From Paenibacillus sp. MAEPY2 (GTDB taxonomy: Bacteria > Bacillota > Bacilli > Paenibacillales > Paenibacillaceae): 64,000 bases of DNA. Each line of letters begins with the position of its first letter. Position 1 is the stretch's first letter. This document shows, piece after piece, positions 8,841 to 18,026 of the stretch. Under the pieces are notes generated by a model that worked only from the letters and a program-made list of their open reading frames with translations, was not told the origin of the DNA and searched no databases. The stretch lies in NCBI RefSeq assembly GCF_000499205.1, contig NZ_AWUK01000004.1, forward strand, positions 310,001 to 374,000. The letters run 5' to 3'. A program made the position numbers and the translations under genes.

Positions 8841-10430
8841 TCAGTTCGCCTGCATTGTTATGCCTTCCAATACCACGGTGGTGATAGAATTGTCCGCAGT
8901 CGATACTTCCAATCCATTGGCATACACCGGAACATCTTCAAGCTCCTCCATGTTCCGATCCGGTGACGTCTGGTACACCTGTGCTGTAGACGTACTATTG
9001 AGGTCAAACGCCCCCAGTTCAAATGCTGTAGTTCCGGCAGATAACTCATTGCGAATGACCAATACCAGTCTCTTCTGCTCTGCATCGTATGCAGCCAGTG
9101 TTCGCCCATCATCCGTTGGAATAATTTTTGCACCTGGACGGATGAACTTCGTAAACTGGGCCATGCCATAATACTGTTTGGTCATCTCGTACTGCTCTTC
9201 TCCATTAAAATTGGCATGAATAAAGCCCCAGTTATTGTTGGCACCTTCATCTTCAACGGCCTGCCAATACACCCAGGCAGAAGGCTGCATGATTTTCAGA
9301 TCAAACATGATGCGCTCCGCCAGCTCCTGCACGGAAGTCATGTCCTCGTGATTATGCGGCTCGCTGCCGCCTGTTCCGTACTCGGACATCCACAGCTTCT
9401 TGCCATACCGTTCGGCCAGTGTGCGCAGTTCTTCCATTTTGCTACCATTATAGGAGTGCGTATTAATCTGGTCGATCACATCGAGCGTATCCTGATCATA
9501 GAGGCTGAAATTGTGAACGGTCTCGTCAATGCTGTTATCGTCCGCAGCACTGATGACTGTCCCGTCCAGTCCTTTACTTTTGAGTGATGCTGCAACCTTC
9601 TGGATAATCTCGGCTTGTTTGTCATTGGTAAAATGACTGCCTTCCTGCATGTTGCCTTTCTTCCACCAGTCCGAGGATGGTTCATTGAGCGGGTCAAGCG
9701 TTTGGAACGTAATGCCCCACTCATCGCGATAATGCTTCACGACCTCCGTCAGATAATCCGCAAATGCATCGTACTGATCCTCTCGCAGATTGTTGCTGCC
9801 ATCCACCGCACCCGTAACCGAACCGCTGATCGTCATCCAGTAGGGTGGTGAATTGGAGAACGCTTCGGCAATGTTGACTCCGCGTTCCAGAGAACCCTGT
9901 AATATGGCACGTTGTCCTGCATCTGCCTCCCAGTCCCACACGCCGGGTTCAGGCTGGAAGCCGGGAACATCTCCTCCGGGCCGAAGGGCCTTCGCGTCGG
10001 GATTCTCCTCCCCGCCAATATTGTAGCGGACAATGTTCAGACCAAGTCCTTTCTCAGCATCAAACACCAGATCCATGACTTCACTAACCTTCGCTTGATC
10101 TTTCCATCCTCCAAGATTGTTGGCCCACCACGCGAGCGACGTACCCCAGCCTTCAAAATGATCATAGGACTGTTCCAGCTTCAGACGTACCGGCTCACCT
10201 TGGAATGCAATTGTTTTGGATGATTCATTGGCAAAATGATTGATGATAATTCCTCCTCCAGCAAGCAGCGCGACCAGGGCCACACTCATCAGAATGTAGC
10301 TCCGCTTGCGCCACCGGCGATGCTTGTTATGTTCATTCCTGTCATGCTGAATCGGATTTTGGTAATCATGCTTGGTATGATCATGGTTATCATTCCTGTC
10401 GTTCTCAAAAGGGGGGTTGTTATGATCCAT
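8841..10430 (-). CDS. Membrane-anchored glycoside hydrolase family 30 endo-galactanase-like enzyme
   Basis: A 529-residue GH30 enzyme with a (beta/alpha)8 barrel plus a side beta-domain. The acid/base Glu250 lies in TLDPLNEPSSDWW and the nucleophile Glu350 in LWMSEYGTGGSE. The opening FEGWGTSLAWWANNLGG and the NIVRYNIGG motif resemble endo-beta-1,6-galactanases (GH30 subfamily 5), though subfamily assignment needs a tree. The N-terminus is odd: about 44 residues rich in His, Asp and Asn, then RRWRKRS and one hydrophobic helix. This suggests a signal anchor holding the enzyme on the outer membrane face. It sits between the permease and GH35 genes, so it could cut galactan for import. Confidence 0.88.
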   Translation of the reverse strand: MDHNNPPFENDRNDNHDHTKHDYQNPIQHDRNEHNKHRRWRKRSYILMSVALVALLAGGGIIINHFANESSKTIAFQGEPVRLKLEQSYDHFEGWGTSLAWWANNLGGWKDQAKVSEVMDLVFDAEKGLGLNIVRYNIGGEENPDAKALRPGGDVPGFQPEPGVWDWEADAGQRAILQGSLERGVNIAEAFSNSPPYWMTISGSVTGAVDGSNNLREDQYDAFADYLTEVVKHYRDEWGITFQTLDPLNEPSSDWWKKGNMQEGSHFTNDKQAEIIQKVAASLKSKGLDGTVISAADDNSIDETVHNFSLYDQDTLDVIDQINTHSYNGSKMEELRTLAERYGKKLWMSEYGTGGSEPHNHEDMTSVQELAERIMFDLKIMQPSAWVYWQAVEDEGANNNWGFIHANFNGEEQYEMTKQYYGMAQFTKFIRPGAKIIPTDDGRTLAAYDAEQKRLVLVIRNELSAGTTAFELGAFDLNSTSTAQVYQTSPDRNMEELEDVPVYANGLEVSTADNSITTVVLEGITMQAN

Positions 10431-10517
10431 GATGCATACGCCCCTTTCCCCATGTGCAGCATCGTATTCGGTCGCTGGCTTTCACGCTTGACTGGTTCTG
10501 CACTGCTGCACCTCCCG

Positions 10518-11363
10518 TTACTTGATTCCGCTGCTGCCGCCACTGATATTCGCTTCATAGACATAACGCTGCCCGAATAGATACACCAGCACCATCGGAA
10601 TGGTCAGGAACAGGGAAGCAATCATAACCAGGTTCCATGGCGGCATCTGTCCGCCACCTACCGTGGTCAGAAGCTGAACACCGAGCGCGAGCGGCATTTT
10701 CTCCGGATCATTAATGTAAATGAGCGGTCCCATGAAGTTCCCCCAGTTATAGGAGAATGAGAAAATGGCGATGGCGGCAAGTATCGGATATGTGAGCGGC
10801 ATAATGATCTTCCAGTAGATGCCCGGATGTCCCATGCCGTCGATCATGGCAGCTTCATCAAGCGACTTTGGAATGCTCATGACGAATTGCCGAATGAGAA
10901 ATACGTTGAATGCCCCGGCAAAAAAACTTGGTACGATCAGTGGATAGAAAGTATTGATCCAGTCCAGATGACGGAAGATGATAAACTGCGGCACCATCGT
11001 CACCTCGCCCGGAATCATCATTGTACTGAGCAGTACAATAAACAGGAACCGACTGCCTCTCGCCTTAATCCGAGCGAAGCCGTAAGATACGACCGAAGCG
11101 GACAATACCGATCCGACAATGGTAATCACCGTAATAATGACTGAATTTTTCAGATACGTACCCAGATTGTTATTCGTGAAGATTGTGTAGAAATTGGACC
11201 ATTGGAATTCGAGTGGTATGAAGGTAAAGGCTGATTTTACTGTTGTAGCATCACTCGCCAAGGCGATGGAGATCATGTACAGGAAAGGCGAAGCAAGCAG
11301 CACTCCGACCAGAATCAGAAAGATGTAGGATATCGTTTTCTCCACAGTGGATGGATTACTCAT
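10518..11363 (-). CDS. Carbohydrate ABC transporter permease, MalG type
   Basis: The second permease of a CUT1 sugar importer (281 residues from MSNPSTVEK). Six membrane helices are visible. The EAA loop appears as DEAAMIDGMGHPGIYWKIIMPL, which contacts the ATPase subunit. The start is ATG 11363, with GAGGAGGG in front; a longer reading to 11414 has no ribosome site. It overlaps the upstream permease gene by 8 bases, indicating translational coupling. No ATPase gene is present nearby, so a shared MsmK/MsiK-type ATPase probably energises it, as is common for this family in Bacillota. Confidence 0.93.
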   Translation of the reverse strand: MSNPSTVEKTISYIFLILVGVLLASPFLYMISIALASDATTVKSAFTFIPLEFQWSNFYTIFTNNNLGTYLKNSVIITVITIVGSVLSASVVSYGFARIKARGSRFLFIVLLSTMMIPGEVTMVPQFIIFRHLDWINTFYPLIVPSFFAGAFNVFLIRQFVMSIPKSLDEAAMIDGMGHPGIYWKIIMPLTYPILAAIAIFSFSYNWGNFMGPLIYINDPEKMPLALGVQLLTTVGGGQMPPWNLVMIASLFLTIPMVLVYLFGQRYVYEANISGGSSGIK

Positions 11364-12243
11364 TGGCTTTTCCCTCCTCGTAATGCACCCATAGCGCCGA
11401 CGAACGGAACACAACCAGGGTCAACGCCATGATGATGATGAACAGCACCCAGGCAATGGCCGATGCATACCCCATCTTGTAGAACTGGAACGCATTCTGG
11501 AACAGGTAAGGAACGACCATCTGACTGGCATTGTCTGGTCCACCTGCTGTGACGATGAATACCTGTGCGAACGTCTGGAGCGCTCCGATCATTCCGGTGA
11601 CGAGATTGAAGAAGATGACGGGAGTCAGCATCGGAAATGTAATGTGGAAGAAGGATTGCGAGCTCTTCGCCCCATCAATGGCGGCGGCCTCGTACAGCTC
11701 CTGAGGGATACCTTTCATACCCGCCAGCAGCAGTACCACGCCGCCCCCGACGCCCCATAGTGACATGAGGATCAAAGCAGGTTTAACCCAATTCGGATCC
11801 AGCAGCCAGGCCGGGCCCTCAATGCCGAATATGGCAAGCGCCTGGTTGATCAACCCTTCCGTCGGCGCCAGCAGGTGGATGAAGAGCAAGGAGCTCGCCA
11901 CCACAGGCACGACGGAAGGCAGATAGAACAGGATGCGGAAGAAGGTGATTCCCTTAATTTTTTTGTTAAGGTAATAGGCGATCCAGAGCGAGATGGACAT
12001 GCCCAGCGGAATCGATATTAATGCGTAGAAAAAGGTGTTGCCTACGGATTTCCAGAAGATCGGGTCATCGGTTAGCAGGTTTTTGTAATTGTCCACACCG
12101 ATGAATTCAGGAGACTGGAACAGATCCCAATTGGTGAAGCTCATGTAGATGGAAAACAGAATCGGACCCAGGGTAAGTCCAAGGAATCCAATCAGCCAAG
12201 GCGAGATGAAAATATAAAACCATTTCCCGTCCTTTTTTCTCAC
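11356..12243 (-). CDS. Carbohydrate ABC transporter permease, MalF type
   Basis: The first permease of the same importer (about 295 residues). It has six hydrophobic helices and an EAA loop (YEAAAIDGAKSSQSFFHITFP). GTG 12243 is chosen as start because GGGAGGG lies seven bases before it; ATG 12258 actually overlaps that ribosome site. It follows the binding-protein gene by 75 bases and overlaps the MalG-type gene. The partner binding protein and the glycosidases downstream suggest a galacto-oligosaccharide substrate. Confidence 0.93.
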   Translation of the reverse strand: MRKKDGKWFYIFISPWLIGFLGLTLGPILFSIYMSFTNWDLFQSPEFIGVDNYKNLLTDDPIFWKSVGNTFFYALISIPLGMSISLWIAYYLNKKIKGITFFRILFYLPSVVPVVASSLLFIHLLAPTEGLINQALAIFGIEGPAWLLDPNWVKPALILMSLWGVGGGVVLLLAGMKGIPQELYEAAAIDGAKSSQSFFHITFPMLTPVIFFNLVTGMIGALQTFAQVFIVTAGGPDNASQMVVPYLFQNAFQFYKMGYASAIAWVLFIIIMALTLVVFRSSALWVHYEEGKANE

Positions 12244-12317
12244 GTTAAGCCCTCCCATAACGAAGCGAGCAAACGGAACCCGGATTCATACCGAATTCCG
12301 TCTGTCCCCTGTCGATG

Positions 12318-13577
12318 CTATTTGTAGATTCTTTCCAGTCCGCTCTGAATTTCAGTCACCGTATCGTCCAGTGAGGCTTTATCGTTGAAGTAGACACCCA
12401 GCTTGTCATTAATGAGCTTCATCATTTCATTCCATTGCGGATTGAATGGTTCTGCGTAGATGGTGGATTCGCTGAAAGCAGCCATGTTGATTTTCTTGCC
12501 GCCGTATTCCGCATTCAGGAACTCATCACTGGACAGGCCGGCCTTCGTAGCCGGGGCATCCTGACCCGCTTTGATCATCGGCAATTGTGCTTCAGGTGTA
12601 GTCAGCGCCTCAATGATTTTGAATGCCTCTTCCTTATGCTTGGACTCGTTTGTAATCGTGAAGCCATTGAAGAACGCATTGGTCTCTCCCCATATCGGAG
12701 AAATATCCCAATTGATGCCTTCCACTTTGGCAAGTGAACCGATATTCCAGAATCCCGTCGTTTCCATCGCAATCTTGCCTTGGGCGAACAATGGGTCAGC
12801 ACCGATATTTCCCATGTCGGCAATTTCCGTTGGTGTCGGTCCCACGCCATGTGTGAAGGTCAGGTCATTCATGAATTGCAACGCTTTGCGTACAGGTTCG
12901 GTATTAAAGGTAGGTTTGCCGCTCTCATCGAACAGGGAACCACCGTTTTGGTAGATCAATTGCATCCATTGCGGCCACCAGCTGCCCGGGTAGTAACCCC
13001 ATTGAACCGTTTTACCATTCTCCTTCACCGTCAGCTTCTGAGCAGCGGCGAGCAGATCCTCCTGTGTCCATTCTTTGGTCGGATATTCCACCCCAGCCTT
13101 GTCGAACAGATCCTTGTTATAAAAGAGCACCATCGCACCTGCACGGTCCGGCATACCGAACTGTTTACCATCGAATTTCATCAGGTTTGCAATGTCGTCC
13201 GAATAACGCTCTGATATGTTCACATTGTTGGCCTGGATCATCTCATCCAGCGGAACAATTTGGTTTTTGGAGGCGTACGCCTGATAGTTCTCGGCAATCA
13301 TCATGATGTCCGGTGCAGTTCCTCCGGCAATCATTGTCTGAACCTTTTGGTCATAGTCCCCGGCAACGACGTTCAGTTTCACATTAATATCGGGATAGGT
13401 CTGCTTCACAATGTCGAGTCTCTCCTGATAAATCTTCTTCTCGTCCTCTGAGCCCCAGATCGTCATGCTAAGATCGACCTTGCCGCCAGCTGCACCGCTA
13501 TCGCCCTTGCTACAGGCTGTCAAACCCATGACCATGACCAGCATCAATAACGAAATGACCTTTAAACTTTTTCTCAT
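12318..13577 (-). CDS. Sugar-binding lipoprotein of the galactan operon importer
   Basis: A 419-residue family 1 solute-binding protein. The signal peptide MRKSLKVISLLMLVMVMGL ends at a lipobox (LTAC), giving a lipid-anchored receptor. Typical motifs include GGTAPDIMMI and GAMVLFYNKDLFDKAGVEYP. GAGGGGG precedes ATG 13577. It is the first gene of the operon that continues with two permeases, GH30 and GH35. The promoter and three repressor operators lie directly upstream, so this gene heads a sugar-inducible transcript. Confidence 0.94.
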   Translation of the reverse strand: MRKSLKVISLLMLVMVMGLTACSKGDSGAAGGKVDLSMTIWGSEDEKKIYQERLDIVKQTYPDINVKLNVVAGDYDQKVQTMIAGGTAPDIMMIAENYQAYASKNQIVPLDEMIQANNVNISERYSDDIANLMKFDGKQFGMPDRAGAMVLFYNKDLFDKAGVEYPTKEWTQEDLLAAAQKLTVKENGKTVQWGYYPGSWWPQWMQLIYQNGGSLFDESGKPTFNTEPVRKALQFMNDLTFTHGVGPTPTEIADMGNIGADPLFAQGKIAMETTGFWNIGSLAKVEGINWDISPIWGETNAFFNGFTITNESKHKEEAFKIIEALTTPEAQLPMIKAGQDAPATKAGLSSDEFLNAEYGGKKINMAAFSESTIYAEPFNPQWNEMMKLINDKLGVYFNDKASLDDTVTEIQSGLERIYK

Positions 13578-13618
13578 ACCGTACGCCCCCTCGAAATATG
13601 AATGGAAGATCAGACAAC

Positions 13619-13646
13619 TGAAACCCGTTTCATGAAATGGGTTTCA
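13619..13646. promoter_or_regulatory. Tandem LacI-type operators O1 and O2
   Basis: Two abutting 14-mers, TGAAACCCGTTTCA (13619-13632) and TGAAATGGGTTTCA (13633-13646), share the dyad TGAAAY-N2-GTTTCA typical of LacI-family proteins. They lie in the leader of the galactan operon, 42-69 bases upstream of its first start codon. The adjacent LacI-type protein is the likely ligand. Confidence 0.8.
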
Positions 13647-13678
13647 TAAAGTTTAAAATTAAAACCCGTTCCAGTTTA

Positions 13679-13692
13679 TGAAAGGGGTTTCA
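13679..13692. promoter_or_regulatory. LacI-type operator O3 at the transcription start
   Basis: TGAAAGGGGTTTCA is a third copy of the operator dyad. It begins about 12 bases downstream of the -10 box of the minus-strand promoter, where a bound repressor would block initiation. Spacing from O1/O2 would allow a short loop. Confidence 0.75.
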
Positions 13693-13703
13693 TTTACGAC
13701 CTC

Positions 13704-13733
13704 ATTATATTTCACCCTCCGAAGGAATGTCAA
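13704..13733 (-). promoter_or_regulatory. Consensus sigma-A promoter of the galactan operon
   Basis: On the minus strand a perfect -35 TTGACA (13728-13733) and a perfect -10 TATAAT (13704-13709) are separated by 18 bases. The promoter drives the binding-protein gene at 13577 and is followed by three LacI-type operators. A strong promoter held by a repressor fits an inducible sugar operon. Confidence 0.85.
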
Positions 13734-13759
13734 CGCTTTCTTTTCCAAACATTCCCCAT

Positions 13760-14788
13760 TTATCGTGGTGCAGGTCCACTACTCTGGCGTACAACAAGCT
13801 CTGGTTGCAGAACAGTCTGTTTCTTCGGATTGCCCTGATTAATCAGCTCATGCAGCTTATCCACGGCCAGCTTGCCGAGCTGATACGTATTCTGGGATAC
13901 CGTCGTCAGCTCCGGTATAACCGCACTGGCGAGGGGCGTATCATCAAAACCGACAATGGAAATATCCTTCGGAATCGATAAGCCATGTTCAATGGTCGCC
14001 TTAATCGCACCAATTGCCGTGTAGTCGTTCACACAGATCACCGCAGTTGGAGGATTCCCGCGATCCAGCAGCTTGGACATCTCTCGTTTGCCGTCTTCAA
14101 TGGAGAAGCTTCCGAGCAGTTGGCGTTCTTTGGGAATTTCGAGTCCATGCTCACGCAGTTTTTTCTGAATGGCTTTGACCTTAACCATCGTGGTAGACAA
14201 CTCCTTCAAACCGCCCACAAAAGCAAAATCCCGATGTCCCAGTTCGAGCAAATGTTCAGCAGCCAAAACCGCCCCTGCCCCTTCATCCGTGTACACCCGA
14301 TGGAATCCACCTTTGGCAATATTGCCATTAACCAGCACGATCGGCATGCGTTTGCCCATATCAATCAATTCCTGAGCCATGTCATCCGGACAGACCTGCA
14401 TGTTAATTCGTCCACCGAGAAAAATAATGCCATCTACCCGCTTCTCGCGCAAAATGGACAAATACTCGGACTCCCGGCTGTAATCACCGGCCGTATTGCA
14501 CAGGAAGAATGTATACCCCAATCCACGTGCCTCGTTCTCCGCTCCCCAGAACACTTCCGGAAAGAACGGATTCGTAATGTCCGGCAGGATGATCGCAATC
14601 GTTCCCGTTTCTTTCTTGATCAGACTGCGCGCCTGCGCGTTGGGTTGGAACTGGTGTTTTTCAATGATGGACATGATCTTCTCCCTCGTGCTTGCACGCA
14701 CAGGTGCCGTATCATTCAGCACACGGGAGACTGTGGATACGGATACGTTCGCTTCTTTGGCGATATCATATATGGTAATCGGTGTCAT
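13760..14788 (-). CDS. LacI family transcriptional repressor of the galactan operon
   Basis: A 342-residue LacI/GalR regulator. The N-terminal helix-turn-helix is ITIYDIAKEANVSVSTVSRV, with the hinge region RSLIKKETGTIAIILPDITNPFF following. The remainder is a periplasmic-binding-protein-like sensor domain that would bind an inducer sugar. ATG 14788 (MTPITIYDIA) is the best fit to the family N-terminus; ATG 14800 is possible. It lies upstream of, and in the same direction as, the importer and GH30/GH35 operon. A copy of the operator is found 61 bases upstream of its own start, so it probably represses itself. Confidence 0.92.
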   Translation of the reverse strand: MTPITIYDIAKEANVSVSTVSRVLNDTAPVRASTREKIMSIIEKHQFQPNAQARSLIKKETGTIAIILPDITNPFFPEVFWGAENEARGLGYTFFLCNTAGDYSRESEYLSILREKRVDGIIFLGGRINMQVCPDDMAQELIDMGKRMPIVLVNGNIAKGGFHRVYTDEGAGAVLAAEHLLELGHRDFAFVGGLKELSTTMVKVKAIQKKLREHGLEIPKERQLLGSFSIEDGKREMSKLLDRGNPPTAVICVNDYTAIGAIKATIEHGLSIPKDISIVGFDDTPLASAVIPELTTVSQNTYQLGKLAVDKLHELINQGNPKKQTVLQPELVVRQSSGPAPR

Positions 14789-14848
14789 ATGTGGAACCAT
14801 CCTTTTTCTCTAATATTCCTGCTTATCATACCAGATAAGGTATCGGGA

Positions 14849-14862
14849 TGAAATGGGTTTCA
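14849..14862. promoter_or_regulatory. LacI-type operator O4, probable autoregulatory site
   Basis: TGAAATGGGTTTCA is identical to O2 and lies 61 bases upstream of the repressor gene start. On the minus strand a TATGAT -10-like hexamer is found about 25 bases further downstream. Confidence 0.75.
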
Positions 14863-15140
14863 TTCCGAGCCACATTTACGAGTCAAATAAACAGCTTGTC
14901 GTAGGTATTCACGATCTGTGTACTGTTGCTTGACTGAACCAGCGACGTCTCTCGATGGGTATGTCCGCAATATACTCCTTACTCATTGAGATATGTAATA
15001 TCGGTTTTCCTTGTAGATAAGCCTTATATGAATGCGATTTCGCTTCTTTTCATTTATTTTACCTTCTATTCTGCATTCATGTTCCATATATTAGATTGTA
15101 AGCGAATTCATAAGGTGATTAGAGGAGTGTGAACGACGTT
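14863..15140. other. Intergenic region upstream of the HesB-like gene
   Basis: Nearly 280 bases without a gene. It must hold the promoters of the divergent lacI and HesB-like genes. I see no clear hairpin, repeat or operator apart from O4 at its left border. Confidence 0.4.
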
Positions 15141-15503
15141 ATGATCATTCAGGTCAGTCCGCTGGCAGAATCAAGACTTAACGCGATGCTGGGAGATCGG
15201 CCAGGCTATTTCAAGCTGTTTTATGACACCGATGGATGCGGATGTGATGGTACTGCAGTGCTTCTGATCGTTAGCGAGCCGGACAGTGATGACATTCGGA
15301 TTGAATCGGATTCGCTTCCTTTTCTCATTAACAAACAGCAACAGATCTATTTCGAGCCTTGCCTTCGCCTGCAATCAGAGAACAGCTTCCCTTCCTATCG
15401 ACTGAGCAGTGATTCCATGATCTACGGCAGCAATGTCAAGGCCCATGATCTTCGGGATACCGCAGACACTTCACCGCAGCCGCTCAGTTGGTTCGTACGA
15501 TAA
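15141..15503 (+). CDS. HesB/IscA-like iron-sulfur cluster biosynthesis family protein
   Basis: A 120-residue protein resembling the HesB-like / YqkB group of small Fe-S biosynthesis family proteins. It keeps a GCGCDG cysteine cluster after FKLFYDTD, where related proteins bind metal. The C-terminal part lacks the paired CGCG motif of true A-type carriers, so carrier function is uncertain. ATG 15141 is chosen over GTG 15129, which sits too close to the GGAG site. A strong terminator follows 28 bases after the stop, so it is probably monocistronic. Confidence 0.75.
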   Translation: MIIQVSPLAESRLNAMLGDRPGYFKLFYDTDGCGCDGTAVLLIVSEPDSDDIRIESDSLPFLINKQQQIYFEPCLRLQSENSFPSYRLSSDSMIYGSNVKAHDLRDTADTSPQPLSWFVR

Positions 15504-15530
15504 AAGTTACGATTAAATACGGACAAAGAA

Positions 15531-15567
15531 ACCTCCCAGCTGGTTTTTCACCAGGCTGGGAGGTTTT
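15531..15567 (+). terminator. Rho-independent terminator of the HesB-like gene
   Basis: ACCTCCCAGCTGG pairs with CCAGGCTGGGAGGT with one bulge, followed by TTTTAAT. It lies just after the HesB-like stop codon. Confidence 0.85.
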
Positions 15568-15655
15568 AATAATAGGACGGAAAGATCAGTATGGTCAGAA
15601 ATATGAAAGTAAAATTGTAGCTTTACTTATAACTCTAGCTATGGGACTATGCCCC

Positions 15656-15676
15656 TTGTTTCTTGTTTCTTGTTTC
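15656..15676. repeat. Three tandem copies of the 7-mer TTGTTTC
   Basis: The repeat borders the stop codon of the chemoreceptor gene on the minus strand. It looks like simple slippage sequence. Nothing suggests a function. Confidence 0.7.
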
Positions 15677-17706
15677 TATTTTATTTTGAACCGGGATGAT
15701 TCTTCGGCAAGTTGTTTGGTCAATCCATTAATGGTCTGCACCATATCTGCCAAATGCTCGGTCATGCCGGACTGTTCCTGCATTGTAGCCGACACTTCCT
15801 CTACAGATGCAGATACTTCTTCCCCTGATGCTGACAAATTCTGTGCTGCTCCAATAACGTCATCCTTATCACGTTCAATGGATTCAATCTCGGAAGCGAT
15901 AGCCTGAACCTGATCCATCATGTCATTCATGTTTTGGGTGACAAAAGTAAAGGTCTCTTTGGTCTGGTTAACACTGCTCTTCTGCTGTTGTGTAATCGCC
16001 TCGATCGCTTGTACACTGCTATTGTTCTGATCAACATGTTCAATCGTTCTGCCTACAATTCGCTTGATGTCCTCGGACTGTGACGTTGTCTGTTCAGCAA
16101 GTTTGCGAATCTCGGAAGCAACCACAGCGAAACCACGCCCATGCTCCCCTGCTCTTGCAGCCTCAATGGAAGCATTTAGGGCAAGCAGCTTGGTCTGATT
16201 CGCAATCTCGGCGATGGTGCCTGTGATCTGATGAATGTCGGAAGAGCTCTCAGCGAGTTGTAGAGTAGTCTGCGAGATATTGCGAACTTCGCTCTCGTTC
16301 TGATCATTCACCGCGATAAGTGCATCAATAACGGCTTGATTGTTTTTGAATGCTTCGGTAATTCCATCCGCCCTTTGCTTGACCGCCTGGGACATCTCGT
16401 TCACATTCTCAATCTTGTTACCCACGTTCATGAATTTATCCACAATGGCTTCCGTATCATTCGCCTGGGATTCCATCGCCCGTGATATTTCCATTGCGGT
16501 CGTCGTTGTATCCGCAATAGATGCCGACGTCTGCTGTGTGGACCTGTCCAGCTCGGTTGTACTTACATTCAGAACACCGATAGAGTGGTTCATGCTGGAG
16601 ATCAATTGTTTATTGTCTTCTGCCATTGTATTGAAACTCTCCACCAGTTGCTTGAATTCCCCGCTATATGTTCCCTCAGCTTGTACTGTGAGATCTCCGC
16701 TAGCAAGTTGTCTGAACAATACAGTCAGTTTCGAGATTGGTTTGGTGACAAGCAGCGAGATTAGTATTCCTGCAATGACAGATACTGCAATGGCACTGAA
16801 CAATACAATATACATTTTATTGGCCATAGCAACCAAGGGTTTCCGTACATCACTTAACTTATCTTCAACAATAATCGTCCAGTCTGCTCTCGGGATTTTG
16901 GAATAGAATACAACTTTATCCTCCGTGCTAATTTCACCTTGTTGCAGCTCTCCATTTGAAGGCAGATCAACCAGTGATTGATATTCACCGGATTCCAGCT
17001 TCTGTCCCTCCGTCTTTTCATCTGCGGAATTAAACATCACGGTGCCTACACGATCCAAAATAATGACCTTGCCTTCTTCATTAATTTTGATGTCCTGCAG
17101 CTGGTTCACGAAAAATGAGGTCGAGGCCGTAGATGCAAGGACGCCTTCCACTTCCTTGTTATCATTATAGATCGGCATGGCAGAGACGGTCCCCAGTGTC
17201 CCCAACGATTCAGAGATCACACCTTCGCTGATGAAGTTCTGCCCTTGCATGGCCTGTTGGAAATACGAACGGCTGGCGCGTTCCCCACCGAGTATTTCAG
17301 GATTGTTTGCTGCGACAACGGTGCCTTTTTGGTCCAACAAAATAAGAACGCTGTTGCCCTTCATCCCGGCCAGGCTGTCTCCTAAAATTCCGTTGGCCTT
17401 ATCCACCAGTTCACTATTTTCCGAGAAAAATGTTTCGTCACTCTGTCCTTCCGTATTTCGAATCTCCAGTAAATCCCGGAAAGTGCGATGCGCTGTAATC
17501 AGAAACGTCGATTGTTCTTCCAGCGTTAGTGAGGTAAGCAAACCTGCACCAATCCGGTCAGAAGTTGCTTTAATTTCATCCTTACTTTTGTCCAGCGTAA
17601 TGATAGCCGCTACGCTGTAAGATAGTACCGCTGTTACCACCAATACGATTGTTACCAGCAAACTGATCATCAGCGGTAATTTGACTCTGAACGACATGTT
17701 GATCAT
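15676..17706 (-). CDS. Methyl-accepting chemotaxis protein with extracellular double-Cache sensor
   Basis: A transmembrane chemoreceptor of about 676 residues. An N-terminal helix ([20 protein letters not shown]) precedes an extracellular sensor of about 250 residues that looks like a double Cache domain ([17 protein letters not shown] and [16 protein letters not shown]). A second membrane helix ([20 protein letters not shown]) and a HAMP domain follow. The signalling tip contains the hallmark [20 protein letters not shown]. It reports ligand binding to CheA/CheW. The start is ambiguous: ATG 17706 is used, and TTG 17733 or GTG 17742 are also possible. No chemotaxis genes adjoin it. Confidence 0.9.
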   Translation of the reverse strand: MINMSFRVKLPLMISLLVTIVLVVTAVLSYSVAAIITLDKSKDEIKATSDRIGAGLLTSLTLEEQSTFLITAHRTFRDLLEIRNTEGQSDETFFSENSELVDKANGILGDSLAGMKGNSVLILLDQKGTVVAANNPEILGGERASRSYFQQAMQGQNFISEGVISESLGTLGTVSAMPIYNDNKEVEGVLASTASTSFFVNQLQDIKINEEGKVIILDRVGTVMFNSADEKTEGQKLESGEYQSLVDLPSNGELQQGEISTEDKVVFYSKIPRADWTIIVEDKLSDVRKPLVAMANKMYIVLFSAIAVSVIAGILISLLVTKPISKLTVLFRQLASGDLTVQAEGTYSGEFKQLVESFNTMAEDNKQLISSMNHSIGVLNVSTTELDRSTQQTSASIADTTTTAMEISRAMESQANDTEAIVDKFMNVGNKIENVNEMSQAVKQRADGITEAFKNNQAVIDALIAVNDQNESEVRNISQTTLQLAESSSDIHQITGTIAEIANQTKLLALNASIEAARAGEHGRGFAVVASEIRKLAEQTTSQSEDIKRIVGRTIEHVDQNNSSVQAIEAITQQQKSSVNQTKETFTFVTQNMNDMMDQVQAIASEIESIERDKDDVIGAAQNLSASGEEVSASVEEVSATMQEQSGMTEHLADMVQTINGLTKQLAEESSRFKIK

Positions 17707-17742
17707 GCGTTCTCTCGCCTTCGCGATTAACAATAAATCCAC

Positions 17743-18026
17743 CTTCCGTTTCTGCGATGTTAGTGTCCAATTTTGTATGGGATAACTTTATATCGGTAGA
17801 TAGTATCTAATCTTTCAGTAAGAAAAACGTTTGCAGAAAATATTTTTTTTAGAGAAGGCAACGAGCATTCCTTATGGCCATTTATTCTTGATTTTTTCAT
17901 TTAAATGGTCTTTTTCTCTTTTATTTTAATACTGATACTCCTACACGGTTTAAAAAAATATATTATAAAGAAGACGATTTTACGTCGCCTTCTAGTATCT
18001 TCTCTGATGAAAAGGATGATGAGATC
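17743..18026. other. Intergenic region between divergent chemoreceptor and lipoprotein genes
   Basis: About 280 AT-rich bases that must hold promoters for both genes. A short dyad (GAAGACG and CGTCGCCTTC, near 17970-17993) lies 35 bases before the lipoprotein start and may form a leader hairpin. No known riboswitch pattern was recognised. Confidence 0.35.

Noticed and set aside
5782..10430. Many plus-strand open frames inside the GH35 and GH30 genes (for example 6406-6930 and 7900-8271)
   Set aside because: They are antisense shadows of strongly supported coding sequence, lack ribosome sites and show no family features.
13985..14851. A 288-codon plus-strand frame over the lacI gene
   Set aside because: Antisense shadow of the LacI repressor, with no start signal.
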